From Ciona savignyi (lineage: Eukaryota; Chordata; Ascidiacea; Phlebobranchia; Cionidae), in the NCBI GenBank assembly GCA_000149265.1, contig CH003396.1, positions 187,445 through 251,444 on the forward strand: 64,000 bases of DNA, read 5' to 3'. How positions within the stretch are numbered: position 1 is the stretch's first letter; each line of letters starts with the position of its first letter. The notes under the pieces were generated by a model that made no database searches, was not told the origin of the DNA, and worked only from the letters and a program-made list of their open reading frames with translations. This document shows, in pieces, positions 1-12,300 of this stretch. The position numbers were made by a program, and so were the translations under genes.

Positions 1-452
1 TGTTAACACCATTCGTTTGCCCATTGACGAAGATAAACATAAACATCCTATCCCATCCTTAACGCTAACCCTTGCGCTTTAATTTTTATTTTATTGCAGA
101 GTTTTCATGTCATCTCTTTCGCTCATGTCCTAATTAAATTTTCCCACGGGCTCATTATTATAATTTAAAAAGAAATGCAGACATAGAGACTTATTTCATG
201 TATGTAACAATTTTGTAAACTTTTTTGTAAAGTTTAACCACAACAGCCAACAGGTCTTGGATATGACATAAAAGAAAACCAAAAACAGTGGCAGAAATGG
301 ATGATTAGTTCGAATGATTATTACCCAAAATTATATTTATAAAAGATGTGAAAAGACCACCACAAGTTCGAAACTTGGTCAAGTAAAATAAACGTTTAAA
401 ATCGAATTTATATAAAGCAAATTTTAGATACAAGTGGAGAATACATACTGAC

Positions 453-662
453 CTTTAACAGTGTAGCGTTTTCCGGGCTCAAGGTCAGTAACACGGACAT
501 TTGTTCCACTGATGACGTGGTAAATCTTGTCCGTTTGTCCCACAGCGCTAACGATTATTATGTAACCAAACGCGCCGTTGGCAGCACTCCATTCCACGGT
601 AGCACGTGTGCTTTCGATACCAGAAACACTGATCTCACTAGGCTGGGACGCAAAAGTTCCAT
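453..662 (-). CDS. FN3 module after Tg1, last exon in window
   Basis: A single exon encodes a near-complete FN3 (ISVSGIESTRATVEWSAANG through VTDLEPGKRYTV) ending at a GTCAGT donor. It has the same length (210 nt) and phases as exon 10823-11032 of the paralogue. The rest of the gene lies beyond position 1. Confidence 0.75.
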
Positions 663-3600
663 CTTTGAAGTAAAAAAAATAATGTTAACGGTGTTGATGC
701 AACTGATTGAAAATAAACATACACGATTATAACGATGGACGAAGCTATTAAAATGCATATACATAAGTGGAACATGTTTACTCCTGGGATGGAAAAACGC
801 AGGGGGTTTGTGAAACGACCATTCGTCAGATTACTTCGTGTCCACCGTCGGGTAAATGGGGCTATTAGATTGTACTATACGTTATTTAAACGTTTATACT
901 ATATTAGTGAAACTTTATAATTTGTTGGGTTTAAACAATTTCCTATAAGTGCGTTGCCGATTTAAATAATCGAACCAAAATCGAGGGTGTTGTTCTATTC
1001 AACAATTTTTAGCTGAAAATCGACAATTTAACCTACTAACCGATACAGCTATAAAGGATTGCTCGATTGAAACAAAAACGCAACAACAATACAGCGACAC
1101 TCAGACCTATCATTTTAATATCTATGTTTATTTTCTGAAAGGGTGGTCGTGTGGTCGAATGGTTAACGCGACCGATTCATATACCACGCCTTACAACAAA
1201 CGAACTTAGCAACGTGCCCATCACGGGATCGAAACTGAGCCCGGTAAAAATATTAAAAAATAAGGTACTGGTTAAAACCTAGAAAGGTAACGGTTGAAAC
1301 AAGTTACGACCAAAAACTAAACCGCCCACTCGTTATTGCAGCATAAACAAAAGTAGCACAGGCTTAATATAGATTTCTATCTAAAATGTATCTACGCCTT
1401 TCTCCAATAAAAGTGACGTGGCGAAAGTATAATTAATGGAGTAAAATTAAAATAATAACGATCAGTTAACATCTAAAACAGTATCTTACAAATAAATAAG
1501 AGTGGACTTGTTCAAAAGTGGGGTTAATCAGAGTGTCAAATCCTAAATTTGGACATTTTCCTTTAGTCACGCTCTATACTGTTAATTGGACGTGTTTGCT
1601 GGTTAAGTCTGCGTAGTCAAGTCCATTTTAACGAAATTGCGGGGTAGGCTAGGTTAGACTGGGTAGGGTAGGGTAGGCTATGTTGGGTGGGCTAGGGTAA
1701 GCTAGGGTCGGCTAGGGTCGGCTAGGGTAGGCTAGGTAGGCTAGGTTAGGCTAGGGTAGGCTAGGGTAGGCTAGGGTAGGCTAGGGTAGGCTAGGGTAGG
1801 CTATGGTAGACTAGGGTAGACTAGGGTAGACTAGGGTAGACTAGGGTAGGCTAGGGTAGGCTGGGTAGGCTAGGGTAGGCTAGGGTAGGCTAGGGTAGGC
1901 TAGGAAAGGCTAGGGTAGGCTAGGGTAGGCTAGGGTAGGCTAGGGTAGGCTAGGGTAGGCTAGGGTAGGCTAGGGTAGGCTAGGGTAGGCTAGGGTAGGC
2001 TAGGGTAGGCTAGGGTAGGCTAGGGTAGGCTAGGGTAGGCTAGGGTAGGCTAGGGTAGGCTAGGGTAGGCTAGGGTAGGCTAGGGTAGGCTAGGGTAGGC
2101 TAGGGTAGGCTGGGTAGGCTAGGGTAGGCTGGGTAAGCTAGGGTAAGCTAGGGTCGGCTAGGGTCGGCTAGGGTCGGCTAGGGTAGGCTAGGTTAGGCTA
2201 GGGTAGGCTAGGGTAGGCTAGGGTAGGCTATGGTAGGCTAGGGTAGGCTAGGGTAGGCTAGGGTAGGCTAGGGTAGGCTAGGGTAGGCTAGGGTAGGCTA
2301 GGGTAGGCTAGGGTAGGCTAGGGTAGGCTAGGGTAGGCTAGGGTAGGCTGGGTAGGCTAGGGTAGGCCGGTAGGCTAGGGAAGGCTAGGGTAGGCTAGGG
2401 TAGGCTAGGGTAGGCTAGGGTAGACTAGGGTAGACTGGGTAGGGTACGGTAGGCTATGTTGGGTGGGGTAGGCTAAGGGAGACTAGGGTAAAGTAGAGTA
2501 GTACGATAGGATAGGGTAGGATAGAATTTCATGTTTTATTGTGTGAAAATTTTTAAACATGATCGTAATTCACTTACATCTGTTACATTGTAATGGTATG
2601 CGACGACCGTTTACGGAGCTTCCAAATTCTGTCCCGGGTCGTTTCACGCCAGTTTCCGGCACCACGCAATAACAAAAGGAAGGCCCGTTGGGACAGACTG
2701 TTGCAACGAAATTTCCATCGCTGTCGCAGTTAGGAAGAGGCCTTTGGACAGCCGAACCACGGTTGAACTGCACGACGCTTTGATATCGTTGTTGGCATCT
2801 AAACGTAATGTAAGATTGTTTGGTTGGGAAATTACGCCACTGCAGTGGATGCTATTATGATTTGATCGAAATCTGCCAATGGATAGTCGGTTGTGTAGTT
2901 GGTCAATGCACTTAGCGAGCGGGCATCGTATAAACACCTATGGACCATGGATTTGAATTAAAACTAAATGAATCACACTTAATCACACAACACACTACTG
3001 CTCAAGGCAACTCGACTGTGAGCACTAAGTAATCTGGAGATTGCGCAAGTAAAAACGATTCCTTGCGTATTTACGAGGTATACTGACGATTCCCCGTGTA
3101 ATAAAACCCCTTGCGTTTTCTTTATCTACGGAATAAACATGAAAAATAAAGATAATACTCCTGTACAATGTTATTAATGAGAAGTGTGATAAAGGCGTTT
3201 TCATACCAAGACGAACCCACGGGTCTCTTACATGCTATCCGTTTAATATCCGATGTTTTAATTTAAGAACCGTCAATTAACGCTGTAAATGGATTACACC
3301 AAGTAAACGAGCGTTAAAGCAAACTACAGACGCACCAACGTACTAGAAAAATGTAAAAATGGAAGAACTACTTAAAATGTACGGCCGTGTGGCCGAATGG
3401 TAAACTAACCGATGAATATGGCAACTTCATAAAAAAAACGGTCATAGCCACGAGCCCAGCATCGGTTCAAAAATAAGCTTCTAATAAAGAACTACTTACA
3501 CTGTAAGAGGGGCAGCGGTTGTCCAAAAAAACGGTCTTAGCAACGGGCCCAGCGTGGGATCGAAACTAAGCTTCTAAAAAAGAACTACTTACACTGTAAG

Positions 3601-6600
3601 AGGGGTAGCGGTTGTGGTGGTCGCGGCTGTAGAAGTTGTTGTTGAAGGTGCGGAATATACAATACTTGGCCAGTATCGTTCCGAATCTGTATTAACAGGA
3701 CCATTGGTACGAACCCCAACCAAGCGACTTAAAGGTCCCAGGCCTTGTTGTCGGTTCGCCGATTTAATTCCAACGTAATAAACAGTGCCAGGGCTAAGGT
3801 TTGAAATATATGCCGATTTCGTAGCGATTTTCGCATCCGAATACAGTTCCGTCGTGCGGTCTTCTCCGTATATTTTTATTCCGTATCTCTAGAAATAGGA
3901 TAGGATATTCTATTAGCATCATTGCAATAAAAAAACGTACGTATAGTAAGTTATAACACGGCCAATCGTCAGATTACTCCGTTTTGCTGTTGGTTTACGA
4001 CAGCTATCCAACGGGTTTCATATATTAATACTGTTACTCGCACTAACCACGCAACACCATATTGGTTAAAAAAGATGTAATAAAATAGCCAAAATGTCCA
4101 GTGCATTAATTTTCGGTCCGGAAGCCTTTAAGGGGGTTGCTACTACTTTTTTTATACCGGGTTAGGTTTCAAAACCATGATGGGCTTGTTGCCAAGACCG
4201 TTTTTTTATATTAAAATCGGTATATGTATCAGTCCCGTTAACCATTAGTCACGCAACCGTAGTTCAACCCGTTAATTTACTGGGTTAAGGCGATATCCGA
4301 TAAGTGCCGTGGGCAAACACACAGTTTAATATGTTTCAAATCCAAACAAATTTTCGACAAAATGCTGACGAAATAAAAATTCGAAAGACAAGGAGAAATT
4401 AAACAAAAACCCACTGTAGCGGAAGGTAGAAGTTCCCACGTAACGACAAAAGAAGTGTGGGTGACTTCTGAGATGGTAATTTCTTGAGGCGGTGTTGAAA
4501 AACCCCTGCTCTCTGGAACTTCCTCTATAAGCGCCGTGACAACAAACAAATATTCGGTTCCGGGAGTCAGGCTGGTAATCATGCTCACGGGAGTTGTTTC
4601 ATTCTTTCTCGTTACCACTACGTTCCGATTTGAATTTAACTTAACCTGTAAAGTCAAAAGCAAATTAATAAATTTACGTTTAGTCTAATTGGATAGGGTA
4701 GGCCAGGGTAGGTTAGAGTAAGCTGGGTAGGCTAGGGTAGACTAGGGTAGGCTAGGGTAGGCTGGGTAGGCTAGGGTAGGCTAGGGTAGGCTAGGGTATA
4801 GGCTAGGGTAGGCTAGGGTAGGCTAGGGTAGGCTAGGGTAGGCTAGGTTAGGCTAGGTTAGGCTAGGTTAGACTGGGTAGGGTATGTTGGGTAGGGTAGG
4901 CTAAGGGAGACTAGGATAAAATAGAGTAGTACGATAGGATAGGACGTTGCGACACGGACATCAGATTACCCAGATTAAGACACAGATAAGGAATTTATGG
5001 CACAGATAATACAACTCACAATAACGGTATACTTTGTAGCATGTGGTACAGGGTCCCAGGTAAGTATCACTGAATCTGGTGATGGAGACGCCAATACACG
5101 TACATTCCGTGGTCGAAATGTTGCTGCAAAGGAAAAACTTTATTTTTTGTTCCTTATCCCGTCTTCGTTTAACAATACTGTACGTAAATGTTTTGACTCG
5201 TATGCAAAATATCGTTTTTTCTGCGCTAAATTAACCTAGTCCAGTCGGATAACATAGTCGATTTAACAGAAAGGTTGCTGTTTTTAAACTCTCTTGAGCT
5301 AGTTTATCCTGACCCTAAAATGGCCTGGACCAGTGGATTTTGGATCGAAAGAACGTCTGTATCAATCGTAGAGAATACACTGCTATAATTCATTAAACCA
5401 ACTGCAGGCGAATGGCAATCTGATGATTGCCCGTTTGGTAACTTCTTTGCCTTTTCCCATTCACGGGAATAAAACAAGAATATCCTGTCTTACCTGTTGG
5501 CGCGGGGCATAAGATTGGCGGAATACACGTTCCTCCCTCATGATACACTGTAAAGTGAGGACAGATACAACCAGGAACGCATCGTCGGTCGCAAATGGGG
5601 TCAGGATCATTGCAGGTAGCGGGGCAATGGCCAAGACACTCGTTCCAGATTTTCCCGTTTCGACATGGCGGTCCTGCGATTATTGACATTGTTTTAATAC
5701 TTAGACAAAACTACGTCCTTATGGCAACAGCACGAGGAAAATTTAGAACTTTTTTGCTTTACGTTTAAACCCAAAAGGCTTTCTCACACCGTCAATCATC
5801 AAATTATACAGCGATTACGTAAGGAAGCGTCTCACACGAGTTATCCTCAGATTACATCGCGTCCACTACCAGCTTTTGTAGTGTGTTGTGTATGAATTAG
5901 ACGTTCCCTATTTTCGTTAGAATTCATTAAATCCACAACTGGCCAAATAGCGATTAGTTTCGAACCTGAAACACTTCGGCTGATAAGCAAGGCACTTACC
6001 ACCAAGCCACTTAGTTGTAAATGCCTTAAATGATTTCTTTTGAGAAGCTTTACCTGGTTTGAAGAAATGAGGTTGACTTTCCACGCTCTCGTAACGGTTT
6101 CCATTGGCGTCCCTTTGAACAGCGGTGACTGTTGCCTTGTAATTTATATCATCATCTAACCCTGTGAAGTTGTAGATCGGCAAAGGAGTTTCGGTGATTT
6201 GCCTCAGTAATACATTTGTTGAATTTCTAGAGAAAAAGCACAAAAATACTTGAAAGATGTTAAATATCTAATAAGTTACAATATACAGCACAAAATAGCT
6301 GTAGCCTGTTTCCTGAATATTTTGTACTAAATGACATTTATTTGATATATATCAGTGTAGAACGCATTTTTACACATATGTTTCAATACAAATATGAGGA
6401 AATAAAAAATAAATTATGTTTAAAACAAAAAAAGTTAATCCTGTCATCTTGATCGTATGGTAACAGTCATTAGACGAAAAATGAATGATTATAATTTTTA
6501 CCATGACATGATTTGAATTATTGTTCAAGATCAAGTTTCAAGTTGAATTTTAAATTCATTTCATTTAATTCGACTTTAAAATTCAACAACAAAAAAAATA

Positions 6601-7544
6601 TTTAAAGTAATTCACAGTAATATATGTTACTGCTGTAAATACAGCAAATGATGCAGCGAAATACCAATAAGTCACCGAGTAAGCTGCCCCCCTTTGTGTT
6701 TAGTTACGTTTGGCCACCCAACTATTCGACGAATATCAAATATGCTTACATGTATAGCCGCACACTGTAGTTTGCATTGTGTACGCTCGACCAAGTTATG
6801 GTGTAAGAGTTTGAAACCGGTGGTCCTTCTGCTTTTGTTACAGTTCTTGGAGGTTGTATAGAGTGAGCTGTCAATACAAAATCGTTGATTTCTAAATTTT
6901 CCAAACGGTGATTTTGTAGATGCAAGCTTTTTATATGTTCGAGAGTAAAACATATTTTTTGAAGTTTCGTACCGATGATGGGCTCGTCCCTAAGACCGTT
7001 TTTTGTGTATATAGGATTGTTTTAATTGTCGGTCGCGTTTACCATTCAAACACACAACCGAACTGAATTTAATCGTTTAATCTTACACCACTTGGCTTAT
7101 AATATTAAACTCAATTACTTACATCGCAATATTCCTTGAGCTTGACCATGAATCAACTGCGGTGTTCCTTAAAAAGGAAAAATATTTTTAAACTCAGATA
7201 CAACTTTTAAATAGGTCATGATATTTCATATTTATTCCTGTGGATAGAAAAAACGCAAGAAGTATTTTGCGCGGTGACCTATTTGTCTTTTGGGAAATTT
7301 TACTGTTTTCTTGCCATAGGGTTAAGCGATATCCTTTAAGTGAATTTAACAATAAAAAATCGAGTAGCAAAAGACTAGTTTCGATATATCAACCATTCGA
7401 CTATCGGCATATTCTCGACGCTCTATCATAGTACACCCCGATGTAGAATTATATCGTAAAGTATAGTTTGAATACAATTCATTACTCACCGATGCTTAAT
7501 AAAAGTAGGAGGTTTACTATTCTCCCTAAAAGTTGAGAGGTCAT
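453..7544 (-). CDS. Secreted multidomain protein (FN3/TIL/thyroglobulin-1), 3' end outside window
   Basis: Ten exons on the minus strand, in transcription order: 7490-7544, 7123-7167, 6750-6867, 6054-6226, 5494-5673, 5020-5123, 4415-4645, 3593-3888, 2578-2798, 453-662. Each has GT/AG boundaries and the reading frame continues across every junction. The start at 7544 opens a leucine-rich signal peptide (MTSQLLGRIVNLLLLLSIG), so the product is probably secreted. Then come FN3, a cysteine-rich TIL module, two FN3 modules, a Thr-rich linker, a thyroglobulin type-1 module and another FN3. Order, exon sizes and intron phases match the neighbouring gene at 8185-16644, so two further FN3s and a vWA domain are expected to the left of the window. 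Such modular proteins usually act in adhesion or protease control; the function of this one is unknown. Seen: domains and splice sites. Inferred: secretion and missing C-terminus. Confidence 0.82.
1145..1250 (+). mobile_element. tRNA-derived SINE, family A
   Basis: Family A is about 105-115 bp: a class-II-tRNA-like head (GTGGCCGAATGGTTAACGCG, box A), an A-rich middle ending ACGGTCCTGGTGACGAGCCC, box B (GGGTTCGAAACTTGG) and a short A-rich tail. The head resembles tRNA-Ser. This copy is moderately diverged. Confidence 0.7.
1640..2530 (+). repeat. 10-bp satellite array, unit TAGGCTAGGG
   Basis: About 85 near-perfect units in an intron of the left gene, with variant units at the edges. It ends in a tail related to AAAGTAGAGTAGTACGATAG that recurs at 4925. 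Confidence 0.95.
2578..2798 (-). CDS. Thyroglobulin type-1 module
   Basis: The exon starts CQQRYQS, the usual Tg1 opening, continues through PNCDSDGNF, and carries CYCV where the family usually has CWCV, then a G/T-E-F segment and a final cysteine. Phase 2 in, phase 1 out, as in the paralogue. Confidence 0.82.
3381..3486 (+). mobile_element. SINE family A at a splice donor
   Basis: Flanked by AAGAACTACTTA-type direct repeats starting at 3363 and 3487; the same sequence at 3580 is the donor of exon 3593-3888. Confidence 0.75.
3593..5123 (-). CDS. FN3 modules 2-3 and Thr-rich linker (exons 5020-5123, 4415-4645, 3593-3888)
   Basis: The three exons encode an FN3 (VILTWDPVPHATKYTV, then LTPGTEYLFVVTAL), the start of the next (SFVVTWELLPSAT) and its second half (LSPGTVYYVGIKSA), followed by a Thr/Ser/Ala linker of about 25 residues that may be O-glycosylated. 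The donor of the last exon lies in a duplicated stretch next to a SINE (see findings). Confidence 0.75.
4151..4258 (-). mobile_element. SINE family A copy
   Basis: Reverse orientation, intronic, moderately diverged. Confidence 0.6.
4690..4945 (+). repeat. Second TAGGCTAGGG array, next intron but two
   Basis: About 20 units with the same terminal tail as the array at 1640-2530, so the two probably moved as one unit. Confidence 0.9.
5494..5673 (-). CDS. TIL (trypsin-inhibitor-like) cysteine-rich module
   Basis: About 60 residues with ten cysteines in TIL spacing, including CPATCNDPDPICDRRCVPGC. It is one exon with phase-1 introns on both sides, typical of a shuffled extracellular module. Confidence 0.8.
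6054..6867 (-). CDS. FN3 module 1 (exons 6750-6867 and 6054-6226)
   Basis: The first exon carries the PP...TITW start of an FN3 fold and the second the YNFTGLDDDINYKATVTAV-type core strand. The intron splits the domain after the conserved Tyr of strand C (RLY), the same place as in the paralogue's exons 15934-16054 and 14951-15120. Confidence 0.75.
6962..7066 (-). mobile_element. SINE family A copy
   Basis: Reverse orientation between the two exons 6750-6867 and 7123-7167. Confidence 0.6.
7490..7544 (-). CDS. First coding exon: signal peptide
   Basis: The ATG at 7544-7542 is followed by a hydrophobic run (VNLLLLLSI) and ends at a GTGAGT donor in phase 1, which is consumed exactly by the small exon 7123-7167. 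This places the start only about 640 bp from the stop of the upstream paralogue. Confidence 0.75.
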
Positions 7545-8184
7545 TTCAGATGGTCAGATTTTTAATTATTTTACAAAATTCAAGAGGGTTTTTAGTCAGT
7601 TAACCCTTGTAAAATTAACCTAATGTACCTGCAATCGAATGTGAAGCAATAAGGCAACCGTGTTATAATTAAAGATATAGATATATATCCAATTAATGCA
7701 GTTAATAACACAATATAATATAGCGGCACAAGCACAGTAGGAACATAATGCACTGGATAGTATTAATACAAAATGATGCACTGAAATGAAAAGGGTTAAA
7801 ATAAGGTTAATGAAAAACGACAAAACACAAGTGCTTTACATGTACATAAAGTCGATCGGACTGTAAGTCAAAGCTATCGACTGTTCGTTTTTATGATTGA
7901 TAAAGTGAACGAAAGATGAGTTGTTAGAATATATAGAATGAAAAATGAAATGGGTTTAGCTTTTAATGCATTGCGAGTTTCGTTGCGTCGAGATTGTTAA
8001 ACCTACATAAATCTGCTCACTTCTTTGAAGAGAAATAAAGTAACACAAGGATGTGTGTATGATAGTACGGTAATGTTTGAATCCCAAGTTTAAGTAAGCG
8101 CAAGTGGCATTCTACGCCTCTGACTTGTTTCAATTTGACAGAGATTTTGAAGGGAGTCTATGTACAATTTAAATGGAAAAGCAT

Positions 8185-9311
8185 TTAGTTTGATTGGAAT
8201 TTGCAAATAGCTTGTAAAATGCTCGTCTTCAGTTCGGGTAGTGTGTCAAAACTTGGAGCAGTAAGTAAGGAATACGGAGCTGATGCTATATGCGTCAACT
8301 CGGGATAATATGCGTTCCCGTCCACACCTATCGCAATAACGCCATCCGTAGATGCTCTTAACCAGCGTGCAGGCTTCACTACTGGACCCAGAGACTTCGC
8401 TGCAGTAAAGAAATAAATTTACACACCATACGGTTAGATAAATCAAGGTACATTATACCCCACATGAGATGGCCCGCATGTTAGGAATACTTACGTCCGC
8501 CAAAATGAACCACTACCGAAAGAGCGTCCTGCCGTTTTTGATTTCCAGCTCTTGCGAACACAAAGTAATGCCGATGGACAACTTTAAGCATGTGGCCAGT
8601 GTTAAGATCCGGATTTCTTTGTGCGGTGACTTGCATAATTTTTTGTATGGCGTCTTCAGTATTATTGTATCTACGGGTTTAAAGAATATATAATTTAGTA
8701 GGATATTCATGTTTATCCCCGTGAATGGGAAAACCAAGGGGGTTATTACACGGACAATGGTCAGATCACGTCACGCCCACCGTCGGATTAACGGAGCTAT
8801 TGCAGTGTGTTGTATATGGTAAACACGTTCCTTTAATTTGGTAGAACCCATTTCTTAGCTGGGTTCCGGCAATGTCCGTTAAGTAGCTTGCCCAAGGACA
8901 CAACCGACTAGCTAGTAACCATATTCTAACCTACAACCTTTTGGTTGGAGGGCGTCGCAGTAAACCGCCAGACTATAATCAATCGGACAATAATATTGGT
9001 GTTACCACACGTTGACTGTGATAAACGCATTGTCTTACCTGTTAAATGAAAAGACGAATCTTGTCCAACGAGTGTAGACTACCAAGGCAACTCTTGTGCG
9101 TTGTGGGGCTGGTGATAGCGACCTGATCACATTCGCTACAAGCTGTTTTACCTTATCTAATCGACCGTAGAATCTCGTGTTGTTGGAAATATCCAAAGTG
9201 AATATAATATCCACAGGTCGCAACGAGCACAGTACAATTGAGCTTACTTCTACCGGATTGCTAAGAACTGTTGAAGCGTTGGCGTTCATTGCCGTTTGAC
9301 GTGCCACTGCC
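8185..9311 (-). CDS. C-terminal von Willebrand factor A domain (3 exons)
   Basis: Exons 9039-9311, 8495-8670 and 8185-8399 together encode a vWA fold: RPVDIIFTLDIS (strand 1 with MIDAS start), TRVALVVYT, the LNTGHML loop, ALSVVVHFGG, and GVIAIGVDGN followed by ELTHIASAP. The domain ends about 20 residues before the stop. The MIDAS is incomplete: DISNN replaces DxSxS and the usual TDG aspartate is absent, so metal-dependent binding is doubtful. Confidence 0.8.
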
Positions 9312-12300
9312 CTGTGACATAGGTTTAAATGTCTAAATCAGAGTACTGCACCAATCATGGACCAATTCAATATGGCCAATGTATCAGAATACCATGTCAC
9401 TGTAACGAACACGGGTGCTTTTTTGTTGTATCTTGTTTTATACACGTTTAGCAAAAACTTTTTTACTGATCCGGTATACCAGTTTTATGTATGTTTTAAA
9501 TAATTGCTAATTTTATTAAAGCAAAAACGTATCAAGCCATAGTATTTGTTTCCACGGTGGACCGTTAAGACAGCGTCCTAAAGAACCTTATAGATAATCT
9601 ATAACAGGGATGTCCAATTTGCGGCCCATTGGATTATTTCAAGTGACAATGCGGCCCACTACAATAAAATGTTGGACATCCCTGATCTATAACAACACTA
9701 ATTTACGTTTTCGTTTACCTCAACGTGACAGTGTAGGTTTGGAAGTTCGTTAAGGCAGTAAACGTAAATACATTGCCATTAATTTCATCTACTTCATGCA
9801 GCAATTCCGAATTGGAGCTGTTCAAAAGTTGGAGATTGTATACTAATCCCTCCTCTTGGACGGACCATTCGACTGTGAGGCTGTGAATTGAGAAAGTGAA
9901 GATATTATACCCGAGGTGGTAAGAATATGGTATGGTAGCTTAGTTGGTTAGAGCATCGGTCTTCAGCCGAAAGTTTGTTAGATCGACAGCAGTCGATTGC
10001 CAGTGTAATAACGACTCTTTCAGGATTAAACTATCGATGATATAACGGAAATATTCTATTTTAAGTAATCAGTTAGTGGAATCTTCTCATAAATAGCAAA
10101 GGGCATAAATGGCTCCAACTAAAAAAAACATTCACGTCATCTTTATACACGATGGCCGTTAACAGTTGGCCTTTGTATCTTAAACTTTGAATACATTCAA
10201 CATTCTTACTATTGTCAGTAATAATGCTTGAATCTATAAGTTTCTGACTTTTGTGCCATCTTACCTGCTATCTCGGTTGTTCGTTACTTCAAAGTGAGTT
10301 GGAGTTTGCAACGCACTGGTTGTGAACATGATTTCGGTTTTGATTGTTGTCCACCCAAGATCGTCGACACCCGCAACTGTAAACACAAGTTATATTTAAT
10401 AAATTTGCTTCGGCGCGTATTTAAGTTGGGTGCAAGATCAAAACGAGAAAAAAAGTAAAAGAGGTAAGGAGGAAAAGAGGAAAGGAGTAAAGGAGGAAAT
10501 GAGGAAATGAGGAAAAGAGGAAAAGAGGAAAAGAGGAAAAGAGGAAAAGAGGAAAAGAGGAAAAAGGATAAAGAGGAAAGGGCGAAGGGAGGGAAGGAGG
10601 GAAGGAAAAAACGGTTTAATAAAACTACGGAAATTAATTTTAACCCTGCGCTAAACATTAATCTAAATCCCATAACAAACCCTACCTTCAACCCCAGCCC
10701 TAACACTTACGCTTTATTCTTTATTTCAGTGTTGAGTTTCCCTCTTTTCCTATCTCCCCCTTCCCTCCCCTGTAGTTTTTTGTCAGCCAGTCATATTTTA
10801 CATGTTAGTGTATAATTCTTACCCCAAACTTTATACTCCATTTCTGGAAGCAGATTGTCTATTGTCACTGAAGAACTGTTTGTAACATGAATACTTCTGA
10901 GATAAGTAGATCCTTGGAATACGTTTGCAATATATCCATGTCTTTCTGGTATTGGGTTCCAAGAAATAGTTGCAGAAGAGCACCCGAGTCTAGAGGCAAC
11001 CAAGTCTGTCGGAGGACCAGCCAACTGACCGCCTGAATGAAACAAATGACTTTTACGAGTCGCATTTATAAAGTTTTTAATGATGTGCCACTTAGAGAAA
11101 TGCATAATGTGTAGCGTTTGGCCTATCACGTTTACTCTCATGTTTACTATACGATGAACTTAATTTAACCATGGTCACGAAGAAACGTTTTGTGCTAAAA
11201 TTACCTCGATCGCAGTTCAAAATAAGCTGCTCGGGCAATCCGAATTCGGTTCCCATTAATGGCGCGCCGCTGAACGGTTCCACACACCAGCAACTCATAC
11301 TTTCCATGTCGCAAACCGTTGTAAAGTAAAGTCCATTCAAATCACAGTCCAACGGACGTTTGGTTTCGAGGTCAGGAAAAGCGGCGTTAAATTCTAACGC
11401 GCTTTCGTACTGCTGCTGGCAGCTAAAAAGTAAATTTAATTAAAGTCTAAATGTTTAATTAAGGTTTGTATTGGCAGCCAATACAATGTCCCGTATATAG
11501 TAAGTTCGTTAAATCGTCAGCCCAAATTATTTTGTTTGAAACTAATCTCTGATTATTTAGTTGTTTAGGCCTACAAAAAGAAAACACTTAAATAACGACG
11601 ACTAAACTGAGAATTTGATTGTGCTGAACTTATACACTATTTTATTTTAATTATTTTTTTACCGGGACAGTTTTGAACCCAATATGGGCTCGTGACTACG
11701 ACGGTTTTTGTATATGAGTCGGTATGTGTATCGGCCGAGTTAACCATTCGGCCAAACGGCCGTAAAACACTTTAGTCTGAATCACACACAGCACGCTGCA
11801 ATTGCTCCAGTTACCGGACAGTCATCACGAGGTAATTTGACAATCGAGCAGTTCCCTTTTTCCACTCACAAAGGTAAAATACATAAAATAAATGGAAAGT
11901 CTTGTTTTTGGAAATACATAATAAATTTGGACACTTACGATGTCAATGTTCTTGCAGTTGTTGTAGTTGTCGCTTCTGTTGTTGCTTCTGTTGTAGTTGT
12001 TGTTGTCGCTACTGGTGTTGTAGTTGTTGTTGTCGCTACTGGTGTTGTAGTTGTCGCTTCTGTTGTCGCAGTTGCATCTGCCGCTGCTTCGGAAGTTGTT
12101 GTGGCGGTAAATTCGGAAACAATGGTAGTTCCATAAAACGAGTCGTCTGCGATCTTGGTGCCCAAAGTTCTAACTTCGTGTAGGGTACTGTAAACCGTGG
12201 GCTTGCCGCTACGCCGTGCCTGCCAGGGTCGGACAGGTACAACCGCGATGTAGAACATTGAACCACGGGGAAGTCCCGTGAATCGCAATGAAGCCTTACG

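Noticed and set aside
1640-2530. Interstitial telomere
   Set aside because: The unit is TAGGCTAGGG, 10 bp, not TTAGGG, and it lies inside an intron.
9935-10010. Possible tRNA gene (TAGCTTAGTTGG box A, TTC-type anticodon loop)
   Set aside because: Box B is degenerate and the sequence matches the head of SINE family B; treated as a SINE fragment.
11902-12183. Cysteine-rich plus-strand ORF
   Set aside because: It is the antisense of the Thr/Ala-rich linker exon 11939-12360, which is supported by splice sites and phase.
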